A DNA stretch of 38,626 bases from Variovorax sp. CF313 (lineage in GTDB: Bacteria > Pseudomonadota > Gammaproteobacteria > Burkholderiales > Burkholderiaceae_C), in assembly GCF_000282635.1 (NCBI RefSeq), contig NZ_AKIW01000081.1:1-38626 (forward strand). The letters are read 5' to 3'. Both the position numbers and the translations under genes were made by a program. Positions within the stretch are counted from its first letter, which is position 1. Each line of letters begins with the position of its first letter. Of the stretch, positions 1 through 8,090 are shown one piece after another. The notes below the pieces were generated by a model. That model saw only the letters and a list, made by a program, of their open reading frames with translations. It made no database searches and was not told where the DNA came from.

Positions 1-48
1 GACTGGGGTTTTTTGCTTTGGGGGACTGGAAGACGAATAAAGAGCGTG

Positions 49-981
49 CTAGATATTGCGGACGCCAAATGTGCTCATCTCTGCCGCGCCGGCCGCAACC
101 AGCTCCGCCAGGATGTCCCCCGCCAATTGATCCAATTCAATCGCGCTGAAAAAGCGTGATCGGATCACGTCGATGTATGCAGCGCCTCGCAGCCACGCCT
201 GCCAATCCGCAAAAGAGATCGACTGCACCTCCAGCAGCTTGAATTTCATCAGTACCTTGATGGCGTGACGTGCATGCTTCACCGGATCGCGCTGCAAACC
301 GTCGAGCCGGCGACGCGCTACAGACAGAGCTTTGCCGACATCGTCGAATACAGCGCCATGCCCTGGAATCACTTGCCGGGGAGCAAGCGTTTCGATCAGA
401 TCCAACGTGGCGCCTACATCTTTGAACGACGGCTCACCGGCCAGTTCGGGGAAAGCGATACCAAATCCGTTCTCCCACAGGGCATCCGCCGAAATCAGTG
501 TCCGTGACGCTGCGTCGAACAGAATGATCGAATGGGGATCGTGGCCGGGTGCCGCATGCACTTGCCACGACCGATCGCCGAGCATGCGTTCCGTCCCGGG
601 CCGCAGCAGCCCCGTAAAACGGAACCTGCGGCACGTCTGCCCCGTCGCCAAGAAACTCAGGCCGCTTTGATCCCAGCGTTCCACCAAGCCAGCTTCGCCG
701 GGAGGGATTTCCGTACGAGCCAACGGATAGCGTTCTTGCAATGCGGCATTCCCACCGCAATGGTCGCTGTGGAGATGCGTATTCAGGATGAGATCGAGTG
801 GCCGTTCCCCCAGCACCGACTCGACCAGCGCCAGCGTCTGTTCAGCATGCGTTGCATACCCCGTGTCGACCACCGCGGTTTCTTCGCTGCCGACGAACAG
901 AACATTGTTCGAAGACAGCCAACCCCGCTCGAACACCACGACATTCGCTGGCAGCCCGGCACTCGCCGACGAATGGCTCAT
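49..981 (-). CDS. MBL-fold metallo-hydrolase
   Basis: A 310-aa metallo-beta-lactamase-fold hydrolase, probably with two metal ions. The metal-binding motif THLHSDH is visible (H69, H71, D73, H74). Further ligands are likely at H147 (PGHDPH), D166 (SADALW) and H208 (PGHGAVF). No signal peptide is seen, so it should be cytoplasmic. The ATG immediately follows the TGA of the upstream acyl-CoA synthetase gene (TGAATG), so the two are probably translationally coupled. That suggests a thioester, lactone or acyl substrate related to the CoA ligase. The fold covers glyoxalase II, lactonases and thioesterases, and the exact substrate cannot be read from the sequence. Confidence 0.88.
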   Translation of the reverse strand: MSHSSASAGLPANVVVFERGWLSSNNVLFVGSEETAVVDTGYATHAEQTLALVESVLGERPLDLILNTHLHSDHCGGNAALQERYPLARTEIPPGEAGLVERWDQSGLSFLATGQTCRRFRFTGLLRPGTERMLGDRSWQVHAAPGHDPHSIILFDAASRTLISADALWENGFGIAFPELAGEPSFKDVGATLDLIETLAPRQVIPGHGAVFDDVGKALSVARRRLDGLQRDPVKHARHAIKVLMKFKLLEVQSISFADWQAWLRGAAYIDVIRSRFFSAIELDQLAGDILAELVAAGAAEMSTFGVRNI

Positions 982-2673
982 TCAGGCGCCCGCACTGGTG
1001 CGCAGTTCGCGGCGCAAGATCTTTCCCACGTTGGTCTTCGGCAGCGATTCCCTGAATTCGATGTGCTTCGGCCGCTTGTAGCCCGTGAGCTGCGAGTGGC
1101 AGTACTGCAGCACTGCGTCTTCAGTCAGCGCCGGGTCCCTGCGGACGACGAAGACCTTGATGGCCTCGCCCTGCTTCTCGTCCGGGACGCCCACCGCCGC
1201 GCATTCCACGACCCCTGGGCACAGGGAAATCACGTTCTCGAGTTCGTTGGGGAACACGTTGAAGCCGCTCACCAGAATCATGTCCTTCTTGCGGTCGACG
1301 ATGCGGCTGTAGCCGTCTTCCTGCATCACCGCAATATCGCCGGTGCGCATGAAGCCATCGGCGGTGAAGGCCGCCGCCGTCTCGGCGGGCTGGTTGTAAT
1401 AGCCCGTCATCACGTTCGGTCCCTTGATGCAAAGCTCACCCGGCTGGCCTGCCGGCAGCGAATTGCCATCGTCGTCCTTGATTGCGATCTCGATGCTTGG
1501 CAAAGGCAAGCCGATCGTCCCGGTGAACTCGGTATTCGACACCGGGTTGTTGGTCCCGATGGCGCAGGTTTCGCTCATCCCCCAGCCTTCGATCATCGGG
1601 CAGCCCGTGGCCTCGAACCACTTGCGCGCGGTACCTTCCGATGCCGCCATGCCTCCCGCCTGCGACACGAACAGCGTGGAGAAATCGATCGACTTGAACT
1701 CCGGGTGTATCAGCAGTGCATTGAACAGCGTGTTCACTGCCGGCAGCATGTGGAATGGCCGCTTCTTCAGTACCGCGATGAACTTGTTGAAGTCGCGCGG
1801 GTTCGGGATCAGCGTCATGTGCGAGCCCTGGCGGATCACCAGCAAGCACAGCGTCAGCGCAAAGATGTGATACAGCGGCAGCGCCGCGATGCTGTTGACC
1901 TTCGCCAGATCGCCCGCGCGCGACAGCGCAGGTGTGAACCAGGCCTCCGCCTGCAGAGTGGCCGCAACGATGTTGCGATGGGTCAGCACCGCGCCCTTCG
2001 AGAGGCCGGTCGTCCCGCCCGTGTACTGCAGGAACGCGATCGAATCGAGCGTGCTGCGGTCGGGCCCCAGCATGCGGCCTCGGCCCTCCGAGATCGCCTG
2101 AGTGAACGGCGTGACCGTGCGTCCATCGCTCAGCGGCAGCTTGTACGCCGGCACGATCTTCGCCAGATGACGCACTGCCATCGTGATCCATGCGCCATAC
2201 AGCCCGCCCAGCAGATCGCCCATCGCCGTCACGACCACATGCTTCACGGGCGTGCGCTCGATCACCTTCTCTAGCGTTGCCGCGAAGTTCTCGAGGATGA
2301 CGATCGCCGTCGCGCCAGAGTCCTTCAGCTGGTGTTCCAGCTCCCGCGCGGTGTACAGCGGATTGACGTTGACGCACGTATAGCCCGCGCGCAGCACGCC
2401 GCACATGGTGACCGCGAACTGCGGAATATTGGGCAGCATGATGGCTACGCGCGCACCCGGCTCCAGTCCGAGCGATTGCAGCCAGGCGCCCAGCGCCTTC
2501 GACAGCGTGTCGAGTTCGCCATAGGACATCCAGCGCTCCATGCAGACCGAGAACGGCCTGTCGGCGTAGCGGCCAAAGGCCTCGTCGAACATGTGAGGCA
2601 AGGAACGGTACTGCTCGGGATGAATCTCGTGCGGTACGCCGGCCGGATAGTTCTGTCGCGCGGATGTCTGCAT
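982..2673 (-). CDS. fadD: Long-chain fatty-acid--CoA ligase (AMP-forming)
   Basis: A 563-aa ANL-superfamily acyl-CoA synthetase, which activates a fatty acid via acyl-AMP to acyl-CoA. The P-loop motif YTGGTTGLSKGA lies near residues 217-228. The GWGMSET and FMRTGDIA motifs, the hinge (DRKKDMILVSGFNVFP) and the C-terminal catalytic-lysine region (LPKTNVGKILRR) are all present. The length matches E. coli FadD (about 560 aa). The start at 2673 is supported by AAAGGAG a few bases upstream. It is followed directly by the MBL hydrolase gene. The family assignment is firm. The chain length it prefers is not visible, and a medium-chain or aryl acid is also possible. Confidence 0.9.
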   Translation of the reverse strand: MQTSARQNYPAGVPHEIHPEQYRSLPHMFDEAFGRYADRPFSVCMERWMSYGELDTLSKALGAWLQSLGLEPGARVAIMLPNIPQFAVTMCGVLRAGYTCVNVNPLYTARELEHQLKDSGATAIVILENFAATLEKVIERTPVKHVVVTAMGDLLGGLYGAWITMAVRHLAKIVPAYKLPLSDGRTVTPFTQAISEGRGRMLGPDRSTLDSIAFLQYTGGTTGLSKGAVLTHRNIVAATLQAEAWFTPALSRAGDLAKVNSIAALPLYHIFALTLCLLVIRQGSHMTLIPNPRDFNKFIAVLKKRPFHMLPAVNTLFNALLIHPEFKSIDFSTLFVSQAGGMAASEGTARKWFEATGCPMIEGWGMSETCAIGTNNPVSNTEFTGTIGLPLPSIEIAIKDDDGNSLPAGQPGELCIKGPNVMTGYYNQPAETAAAFTADGFMRTGDIAVMQEDGYSRIVDRKKDMILVSGFNVFPNELENVISLCPGVVECAAVGVPDEKQGEAIKVFVVRRDPALTEDAVLQYCHSQLTGYKRPKHIEFRESLPKTNVGKILRRELRTSAGA

Positions 2674-2793
2674 GCAAGCTCCTTTGGCGCGGATTGTGGG
2701 AGGCAGTGCGCCTTCGCCGCCAGCGGGCTTGTCCTAGGGAGCGGACGTGTGCTGTCGCGCGCGCGATAGCTGCGCGGCGCAGCCCTCAGAAAT

Positions 2794-3669
2794 TCAGGCC
2801 TTGCCCGATTCGCCCGGCAGCAGCACTCCGGCTTCGATGTCGGTCGCAACCGCCAGCGACTCGTACAGCGCCGTGAAGTCGGGCGCCGTAAGGTCGAACA
2901 GATGCGCAAAGCTGTCGATCACGAAGTAGTTGGCCTGGTAGGTGTCGATCTTGTAGCGCGTGCGCATGGTGCGCAGCAGGTCCAGCGGCAGCCGGTGCGG
3001 CTCATCGCTGAGCACCGCGTGCTTCAGTTCGCCCACCGAGCTCAGAATGCCGGCGCCGTAAGCGCGCAGGCCGTCCGGCTGGCGGATCAGCCCGAACTCC
3101 ACCGTGTACCAATAAAGCCGCGCGAGCTTCTCGCCGGCGCCCAGTTCGTGCGCCTTGATGCCGCCCGCGCCGTAGCGCTGCACGTAGTCGGCGAAGGTCG
3201 GGTCGAACAGCATCGGCACGTGGCCGAACAGGTCATGGAACACGTCGGGCTCGACGATGTAGTCGAACTCCTCTGGCTTGCGGATCCAGTCGGTCACCGG
3301 GAACTTGCGGTTCGCCAGCAGCGTGAAGAACGGCAGCTCCGGAATCAGCCCCGGCACCGCGACGATCTCCCAACCGGTCGCGCGATGCAGCCGCTCGTTG
3401 AGTTCCTCGAAGCGCGGAATGCGGTCCTTCACGCCGAGCGACGGCAGCGACTTGATGAAGGCGTCGCAGGCCAGCCCCGGTAACTGCGCCTCCTGGCGCT
3501 CGTAGAGCCGGCGATAGGTGTCGTGGTCGGCCTCTGTATAGCTGGCCCAGTCCTGCGGGCAGGTGTAGTCGGCCATCACCTTGCCGCCGCGCGAATAGTC
3601 GCCCCGAGGCGGGCGGTCGGAAGCGCCGTAGACGGCGGGGGTGACAACGGCGGCGGCAGGAGTGTCCAT
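2794..3669 (-). CDS. phhA: Phenylalanine 4-monooxygenase
   Basis: A 291-aa pterin-dependent phenylalanine hydroxylase of the bacterial monomeric type, converting L-Phe to L-Tyr with O2 and tetrahydropterin. The iron ligands are visible as H145 and H150 in FHDLFGH and E191 in YTVEFGL. The frame stays open upstream. I chose the ATG at 3669 because it gives the family length (about 260-300 aa) and follows the pheC-like stop by 19 bp. It is the last gene of a minus-strand operon with hppD and the pheC homologue, so it probably acts in Phe/Tyr catabolism. No pterin carbinolamine dehydratase (phhB) is present in the window. Confidence 0.95.
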   Translation of the reverse strand: MDTPAAAVVTPAVYGASDRPPRGDYSRGGKVMADYTCPQDWASYTEADHDTYRRLYERQEAQLPGLACDAFIKSLPSLGVKDRIPRFEELNERLHRATGWEIVAVPGLIPELPFFTLLANRKFPVTDWIRKPEEFDYIVEPDVFHDLFGHVPMLFDPTFADYVQRYGAGGIKAHELGAGEKLARLYWYTVEFGLIRQPDGLRAYGAGILSSVGELKHAVLSDEPHRLPLDLLRTMRTRYKIDTYQANYFVIDSFAHLFDLTAPDFTALYESLAVATDIEAGVLLPGESGKA

Positions 3670-3688
3670 GAGAAACGATTCTTGAGAG

Positions 3689-4492
3689 TTACTTGAGCCA
3701 GCGGTCCATCGTGCGCTGGAAGTCGCCGCCGGCCTGCTGCAGATGCAGCCACTGGTCGACGTATGACTTGAAGGCAACGTCGTCGCGCGGGAGCATCCAG
3801 GCCATTTCGCCGTACTGCAGCGGTTTGTCGGGATTGACCGCACACAGGCCCGGCTTGAGCTTCTGCTGCGTGATGGCCTCGGCCGCTTCGGTCACGAACA
3901 CGTCCGCGCGGTTGGCGAGGATCTCGTCGAAGATCGTCACGTTCTCGCCGTGCAGCGTGAGCTTGGCCTGTTTGAAATTGGCCCGGGCGAAGCGCTCGTT
4001 GCTGCCGCCCGGGTTGAAGATGACGCGCACCGACGGCTTGTCGATGGCGGCCACGCTCTGGTACTTGGCCACGTCGGCGCAGCGCGCGATGGGCGTCTTG
4101 CCGTTGACCATGTAGGGCGTGCTGAAGAAGGCCCGCTTCTGCCGGTCGGTGGTGACCGACACGCCGCCCACGGCGATGTCGCACTTGCCGGCGTTCAGGT
4201 CGGGCAGCAGGTTGGCCCAGGTGGTCTTGACCCACTCGGGCTTCGCGCCCAGGCTGGCGCTGAAGCCCGTCATCAGGTCGACGTCGATGCCCTCGAAGGC
4301 GCCCTCAGCCTTCTGGAAGCTGAAGGGCTTGTAGTCGCCCGGCGTGCAGATGCGCAGCACCGCCGCCTTCTGCACGGCATCGAGGTGCGAGCCGGCCACC
4401 GGCGTGCTCGCCGGCGCCATGGCGCAACCCGAAAGAACGGCGGCTGCCGCCGCGATGAAGGTCAAACCGATCGAAGACATGCAACTGCGCAT
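3689..4492 (-). CDS. pheC: Periplasmic cyclohexadienyl (arogenate/prephenate) dehydratase-like protein, putative lipoprotein
   Basis: A 267-aa protein of the SBP_bac_3 fold. Motifs recalled from Pseudomonas PheC are present: GDYKPFS, NPGGSNERFARAN, NVTIFDEI, and LPRDDVAFKSYVDQWLH near the end. PheC converts prephenate to phenylpyruvate or arogenate to phenylalanine. The Glu that I recall as catalytic in PheC corresponds to E205 here (TEAAEA), which favours an enzyme over a plain amino acid binding protein. The N-terminus ends in a lipobox-like LSGC (Cys23), suggesting a lipid-anchored protein. The ATG at 4492 has AGGAG six bases upstream. It lies between hppD and phhA in one operon. The alternative, an orphan amino acid binding protein, is less likely because no transport genes adjoin it. 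Confidence 0.8.
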   Translation of the reverse strand: MRSCMSSIGLTFIAAAAAVLSGCAMAPASTPVAGSHLDAVQKAAVLRICTPGDYKPFSFQKAEGAFEGIDVDLMTGFSASLGAKPEWVKTTWANLLPDLNAGKCDIAVGGVSVTTDRQKRAFFSTPYMVNGKTPIARCADVAKYQSVAAIDKPSVRVIFNPGGSNERFARANFKQAKLTLHGENVTIFDEILANRADVFVTEAAEAITQQKLKPGLCAVNPDKPLQYGEMAWMLPRDDVAFKSYVDQWLHLQQAGGDFQRTMDRWLK

Positions 4493-4530
4493 ACCGGGCT
4501 CCTGGGCAATAAGAAAGAAGAATGAAGCCC

Positions 4531-5658
4531 TTATTTTGCGGCGCTCAGCACGCCGCGGCGCATCTGGTCGAGCTCGATGCTCTCGAACAGCGCCTTGAAG
4601 TTGCCGTTGCCGAAACCGTCGTCGCCCTTGCGCTGGATGAACTCGAAGAAGATCGGGCCCAACTGGTTCTCGCTGAAAATCTGCAGCAGCAGCGCGTCCT
4701 TCTTGCCGTCGATCAGGATCTTGCGCTTCTTCAGTTCGGCCACGCTTTCGCCGTGCCCGGGAATACGCTTGTCGATCAGCTCGTAGTACGTGTCGATGGT
4801 GTCCAGCAGCGTCACGTCGTTGGCGCGCAGCGCGTCGACGCTTTCGTACAGGTTGTCCGAGCCCATGGCGATGTGCTGGATGCCCTCGCCCTTGTACATG
4901 TCCAGGTACTCCTGGATCTGGCCGGCCTGTTCCTTGCCTTCTTCGTTGATCGGGATGCGGATCTTGCCGCAGGGGCTGGTCATGGCCTTGCTCTTCACAC
5001 CCGTCACCTGGCCTTCGATGTCGAAGTACTTCACCTCGCGGAAGTTGAAGAGCTTCTCGTAGAAGTTGGCCCACACGTCCATGCGGCCGCGGTACACGTT
5101 GTGCGTCAGGTGGTCGATGTAGGTCAGGCCGTTGCCCTTGCGCGCCAGCGCGTCTTGCGACGACACGCCCGGCAGCGCCTCGAAGTCCACGTCGTAGAAG
5201 CCGATGTTGCCGATGTCGCCGGGCTTCGCCCCATTCTTGCCGGGCCAGCGGTCCACCAGGTAGATCAGGCTGTCGCCGATGCCCTTGATGGCGGGGATGT
5301 TCAGCTCTCCGGGGCCGGCCTTGTCGGCGAAGCCCCATGCGCCGAGTGATGTGGCGCGCTCGTAGGCTTGCTTGGCGTCCTGCACGCGGAAGGCGATGGC
5401 GCAGACGCTCGGGCCATGTTCGCGCGCGAACTTCTGCGCGAAGGAATCGGGCTCCGCGTTCAGAATGAAGTTGATGGTGCCCTGGCGGTACAGCAGCACG
5501 TTCTTGTGGCGGTGCTTCGCCACCGCCTTGAAGCCCATGCGCTCGAACACCTTGCCCATGGCGGCCGGATCGGGTGCCGCGTACTCGATGAATTCGAAGC
5601 CGTCGGTGCCCATGGGGTTCTCCCAGGGCGTGAAGGCGGGTGCGTCGGCATGGCTCAT
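4531..5658 (-). CDS. hppD: 4-hydroxyphenylpyruvate dioxygenase
   Basis: A 375-aa HPPD with two vicinal-oxygen-chelate domains, converting 4-hydroxyphenylpyruvate to homogentisate with O2. The Fe(II) ligands are visible: H183 (IDHLTH), H262 (QHIAMG) and E339 (FFEFIQRKGDDGFG). That last block and the following GNFKALFESIE are the family signature. The length is typical of bacterial HPPD. The start at 5658 has GGAG about eight bases upstream. It is the first gene of the hppD-pheC-phhA operon and diverges from an Lrp/AsnC regulator. A possible -10 (TACATT, complement of 5716-5721) lies downstream of a palindrome at 5771-5780, as expected for activation by that regulator. Confidence 0.96.
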   Translation of the reverse strand: MSHADAPAFTPWENPMGTDGFEFIEYAAPDPAAMGKVFERMGFKAVAKHRHKNVLLYRQGTINFILNAEPDSFAQKFAREHGPSVCAIAFRVQDAKQAYERATSLGAWGFADKAGPGELNIPAIKGIGDSLIYLVDRWPGKNGAKPGDIGNIGFYDVDFEALPGVSSQDALARKGNGLTYIDHLTHNVYRGRMDVWANFYEKLFNFREVKYFDIEGQVTGVKSKAMTSPCGKIRIPINEEGKEQAGQIQEYLDMYKGEGIQHIAMGSDNLYESVDALRANDVTLLDTIDTYYELIDKRIPGHGESVAELKKRKILIDGKKDALLLQIFSENQLGPIFFEFIQRKGDDGFGNGNFKALFESIELDQMRRGVLSAAK

Positions 5659-5770
5659 GTGCGGTCTCCGGTAGGTGGGGCTGGATGAATAAGGCGCGAA
5701 ATCGGCCGGTCATGCAATGTAGGGCGGATGCCTCTCAGGTTTTCTGCGTTTCCGGGCGCTCGGGATGGCC

Positions 5771-5780
5771 ATTGCGCAAT
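5771..5780. promoter_or_regulatory. Perfect palindrome, candidate Lrp/AsnC operator
   Basis: ATTGCGCAAT is a perfect 10-bp palindrome in the 142-bp divergent gap between hppD and the Lrp/AsnC regulator gene. It ends 20 bp before the regulator's ATG. A related half-site (CATGCAATG) lies at 5711-5719. Lrp/AsnC proteins typically bind short palindromes flanked by A/T-rich bases, so autoregulation plus control of hppD is a reasonable inference. Binding has not been shown. Confidence 0.5.
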
Positions 5781-5800
5781 AAAACTGCAAGAATGGCGAC

Positions 5801-6274
5801 ATGGAAGCACTGGACAAGATCGATAGGCTGATTTTGCGCACGCTGCAAGCAGATGGGCGTGCCACCTACGACCAGATCGCGGAGCAGGTCAGCCTGTCGC
5901 CCAGCGCCGTGCTGCGGCGGGTCAAGCGGCTCGAAGAGCACAAGGTGATCGACCGCTACGTCGCGCTGGTCCAGCCCGAAGCCATCGGCCTGGGGCTGAC
6001 CGCTTATCTCAATGTGCGACTCGAAAAGCACACCGAGAGCCACAAGCGCAACCCGATGGACCTGTTCCGCGCAAGCGTGCAGACATGGCCCGAGGTGGTC
6101 GAATGCGCGGCCCTCACCGGCGACATGGACTACCTGTTGCGGGTGGTCGTGGCCGACATGGCCCACTACAGCCGCTTCATCATGGACACACTGCTGAAGC
6201 ATCCGAGCGTGGAGGACTGCAAGACCAGCTTCGTGCTCGACCGTGTCAAGGCCACCACAGCTGTGCCGGTTTAG
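5801..6274 (+). CDS. Lrp/AsnC-family transcriptional regulator
   Basis: A 157-aa regulator with an N-terminal helix-turn-helix (LDKIDRLILRTLQADGRATY through LSPSAVLRRVKRLEE) and a C-terminal RAM/AsnC ligand-binding domain (about residues 65-150, with VVECAALTGDMDYLLRVVV). It is divergent from the hppD-pheC-phhA operon across 142 bp that contain the ATTGCGCAAT palindrome. It is therefore the likely local regulator of aromatic amino acid catabolism, probably sensing phenylalanine, tyrosine or a product of them. The family call is firm. The effector and the direction of control are inferred from position only. Confidence 0.93.
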   Translation: MEALDKIDRLILRTLQADGRATYDQIAEQVSLSPSAVLRRVKRLEEHKVIDRYVALVQPEAIGLGLTAYLNVRLEKHTESHKRNPMDLFRASVQTWPEVVECAALTGDMDYLLRVVVADMAHYSRFIMDTLLKHPSVEDCKTSFVLDRVKATTAVPV

Positions 6275-6314
6275 CCACATTGCGGTTGCGCCAGCGCCAC
6301 GCAGCTTGGTACTA

Positions 6315-6330
6315 GGACACAAATGTGTCC
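6315..6330. promoter_or_regulatory. 16-bp perfect inverted repeat upstream of GNAT gene
   Basis: GGACACAAATGTGTCC has 7-bp arms around a 2-bp centre. It lies between the stop of the Lrp-type gene (6274) and the ATG of the GNAT gene (6384). As RNA it could form a 6-bp hairpin with a 4-nt loop, but no U-run follows, so an operator is more likely than a terminator. Confidence 0.4.
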
Positions 6331-6357
6331 CGTGATTGACCCTGTGGACTTGTTGTT

Positions 6358-6373
6358 TAAGGGAAAACCCTTA
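6358..6373. promoter_or_regulatory. 16-bp inverted repeat TAAGGG-AAAA-CCCTTA
   Basis: TAAGGGAAAACCCTTA has perfect 6-bp arms around AAAA and ends 10 bp before the ATG at 6384. It could be an operator for the GNAT gene or a small leader hairpin sequestering the only purine-rich (AAGGGA) stretch upstream of that start. No protein partner can be named from the sequence. Confidence 0.4.
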
Positions 6374-6383
6374 CATTCGAGCC

Positions 6384-7112
6384 ATGCTTACCGCCAAGAC
6401 CCTTCTCAAAGCGTCTCTCGGCCTCGGCTCTTTCCTGAAAGCGCCGATGGTTGAGGCGCAACCACGCGCAGTCAGCGCGCCTCAACCCGTCATGGTGCCG
6501 ATCCGCTCGATCGGCCCGCGCGAACGCGAGCGCATCGCTCGCCACCTGCTCGAACTCTCCCCGCACGACCGCTATTTGCGCTTCGGCTATGCGGCGGGCG
6601 ACGAGCAGGTCCAGAGTTACGTCGACGGTCTCGACTTCGAGCGCGATGAACTCTTCGGCATCTACAACCGCCGCCTCGACCTGATCGCGATGGCGCACCT
6701 GGCCTTCGCGCCCGGCGACCAGCACAGCGACTGCGCCGAATTCGGCGTGTCGGTCTCGGCGCATGCTCGCGGCCGGGGCTACGGCGCCCGCCTGTTCGAG
6801 CGCGCCGTGGTCGTGGCCCGCAACGAAGGCGTGGGCATGCTCTTCATCCATGCGCTCAGCGAAAACGCCGCCATGCTGAAAATCGCCCGCAACGCCGGCG
6901 CGACGGTGGTGCGCAGCGGCTCGGAGGCCGAGGCCCACCTCGAACTGCCCAGCGCCACCTTCGACAGCCGCATGAGCGAGATCGCCCTGGAGCACTACGC
7001 CGCGGTCGACTTCGCGCTCAAGAGCCGTGCCAAGCAGTTCTGGGCCTTCCTGGCGAGCGTGCAGGAAGTGCGCAGCGGCATGCGTGATGCCCGCAAGAAG
7101 TCCGCCCCCTGA
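6384..7112 (+). CDS. GNAT-family N-acetyltransferase
   Basis: A 242-aa protein with a GNAT core (about residues 40-190). The acetyl-CoA-binding motif A is visible as ARGRGYGARLFERA, followed by a motif-B-like segment (LSENAAMLKIARNAGA). An N-terminal stretch of about 35 residues precedes the fold, and a basic C-terminal tail ends DARKKSAP. An in-frame TTG at 6336 would add 16 residues. I prefer the ATG at 6384 because the added residues look untypical. The frame is preceded by two inverted repeats. The substrate is unknown; the position between a regulator and corC gives no hint. Confidence 0.85.
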   Translation: MLTAKTLLKASLGLGSFLKAPMVEAQPRAVSAPQPVMVPIRSIGPRERERIARHLLELSPHDRYLRFGYAAGDEQVQSYVDGLDFERDELFGIYNRRLDLIAMAHLAFAPGDQHSDCAEFGVSVSAHARGRGYGARLFERAVVVARNEGVGMLFIHALSENAAMLKIARNAGATVVRSGSEAEAHLELPSATFDSRMSEIALEHYAAVDFALKSRAKQFWAFLASVQEVRSGMRDARKKSAP

Positions 7113-7211
7113 GGCCTGGCGGCGGGCCCAACGGCTGGCGGGGGGCCATGCGGTAGAGCGTGTCACACGCAATCCGGTATCCTTGCCTTTCCTCAACTAA
7201 GCCCTCCCGCA

Positions 7212-8090
7212 GTGGCCGACCCTCACCCTGAACGCGCTCCCGTCGAACGGGAAGACAAGCGCGGCTTTCTCCAGAAGCTCGCCGAATTCATCCACCCCGG
7301 TCCCGACTCGCGCGACGAGCTGATCGAAACCCTGGCCGATGCCGAGGACAACGAGGTGATCGGTGCCGAATCGCGCGTGATGCTCGAAGGCGTGCTGCGC
7401 ATGGCCGACATGACCGCGGGCGACGTGATGGTTGCCGCGCCGCGCATGGACCTGGTGAACATCGACGCACCGTTCGACGCGCTGCTGCACCTCATCATCG
7501 ACACCGCGCACTCGCGCTTCCCGGTGTACGAGGGCGAGAAAGAAAACATCATCGGCATCCTGCTCGCGAAAGACCTGCTCAAGCTGCAGCGCGCGCCGGG
7601 CCTCAACATCCGCGCCCTGCTGCGCCCGGCCACCTTCGTGCCCGAGAGCAAGGGCCTGAACGACCTGCTGCGCGAGTTCCGCGGCAACCGCAACCACCTG
7701 GCGATCGTGATCGACGAGTTCGGCCGCGTGGCCGGCCTCATCACCATCGAGGACGTGCTCGAGCAGATCGTCGGCGAGATCGAGGACGAGTTCGACATCG
7801 CCGAGGACGAAGGCGACATCTTCGGCCTGGCCGACCACACCTACCGCGTCTCGGGCGACACGCCCATCGAGCGCGTGGCCGAGGCCTTCGGCATCGTGTT
7901 CGACGAAGAACAGCTGAGCGAAGACTTCGACACCATCGGCGGCCTGATCGCGCACGAGATGGGCCACGTGCCCAAGCGCGGCGAGCACCACGCCATCGGC
8001 GGCTTCGACTTCGTGGTGCTGCACACCAAGGGCGGCGCGGTGCGCTGGTTCAAGGTGTCCCCGGCCCGCGGCGGCGACGCGGCCGACTGA
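7212..8090 (+). CDS. corC: CorC/YbeX-type CBS-domain protein
   Basis: A 292-aa soluble CorC/YbeX protein. After an N-terminal region (DADNEVIGAES-type segment), it has a CBS pair at about residues 70-190 (MVAAPRMDLVNID; FVPESKGLNDLLREFRGN; IVIDEFGRVAGLITIEDVLEQIVGEIEDE) and a C-terminal CorC_HlyC domain. It lacks the membrane DUF21 domain of larger relatives. In E. coli the equivalent gene sits next to lnt and is linked to Mg/Co handling and ribosome homeostasis. The start is GTG at 7212, with no good Shine-Dalgarno visible. The stop overlaps the lnt ATG (TGATG), so the two are coupled. Confidence 0.9.
   Translation: MADPHPERAPVEREDKRGFLQKLAEFIHPGPDSRDELIETLADAEDNEVIGAESRVMLEGVLRMADMTAGDVMVAAPRMDLVNIDAPFDALLHLIIDTAHSRFPVYEGEKENIIGILLAKDLLKLQRAPGLNIRALLRPATFVPESKGLNDLLREFRGNRNHLAIVIDEFGRVAGLITIEDVLEQIVGEIEDEFDIAEDEGDIFGLADHTYRVSGDTPIERVAEAFGIVFDEEQLSEDFDTIGGLIAHEMGHVPKRGEHHAIGGFDFVVLHTKGGAVRWFKVSPARGGDAAD

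Noticed and set aside
532..2274. 580-aa open frame on the plus strand opposite fadD and the first MBL gene
   Set aside because: Arg/His/Gln-rich shadow frame running antisense to two genes with intact catalytic motifs.
2740..2793. GC-alternating stretch (CGCGCGCGCGATAGCTGCGCGGCGCAGC) considered as a terminator or regulatory hairpin
   Set aside because: The arms are irregular and no U-run follows; it may be chance in GC-rich sequence.
3693..5713. 674-aa minus-strand frame joining an hppD-region sequence to the pheC-like gene as a fusion protein
   Set aside because: Only its C-terminal 267 residues are meaningful. The N-terminal part is the wrong frame of hppD, and an ATG with AGGAG at 4492 begins the true gene.
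7113..7211. GC-rich gap between the GNAT gene and corC considered as a terminator
   Set aside because: Runs of GGGCCC and GGGGGGCC could pair, but I could not find one clean stem with a loop and U-run.
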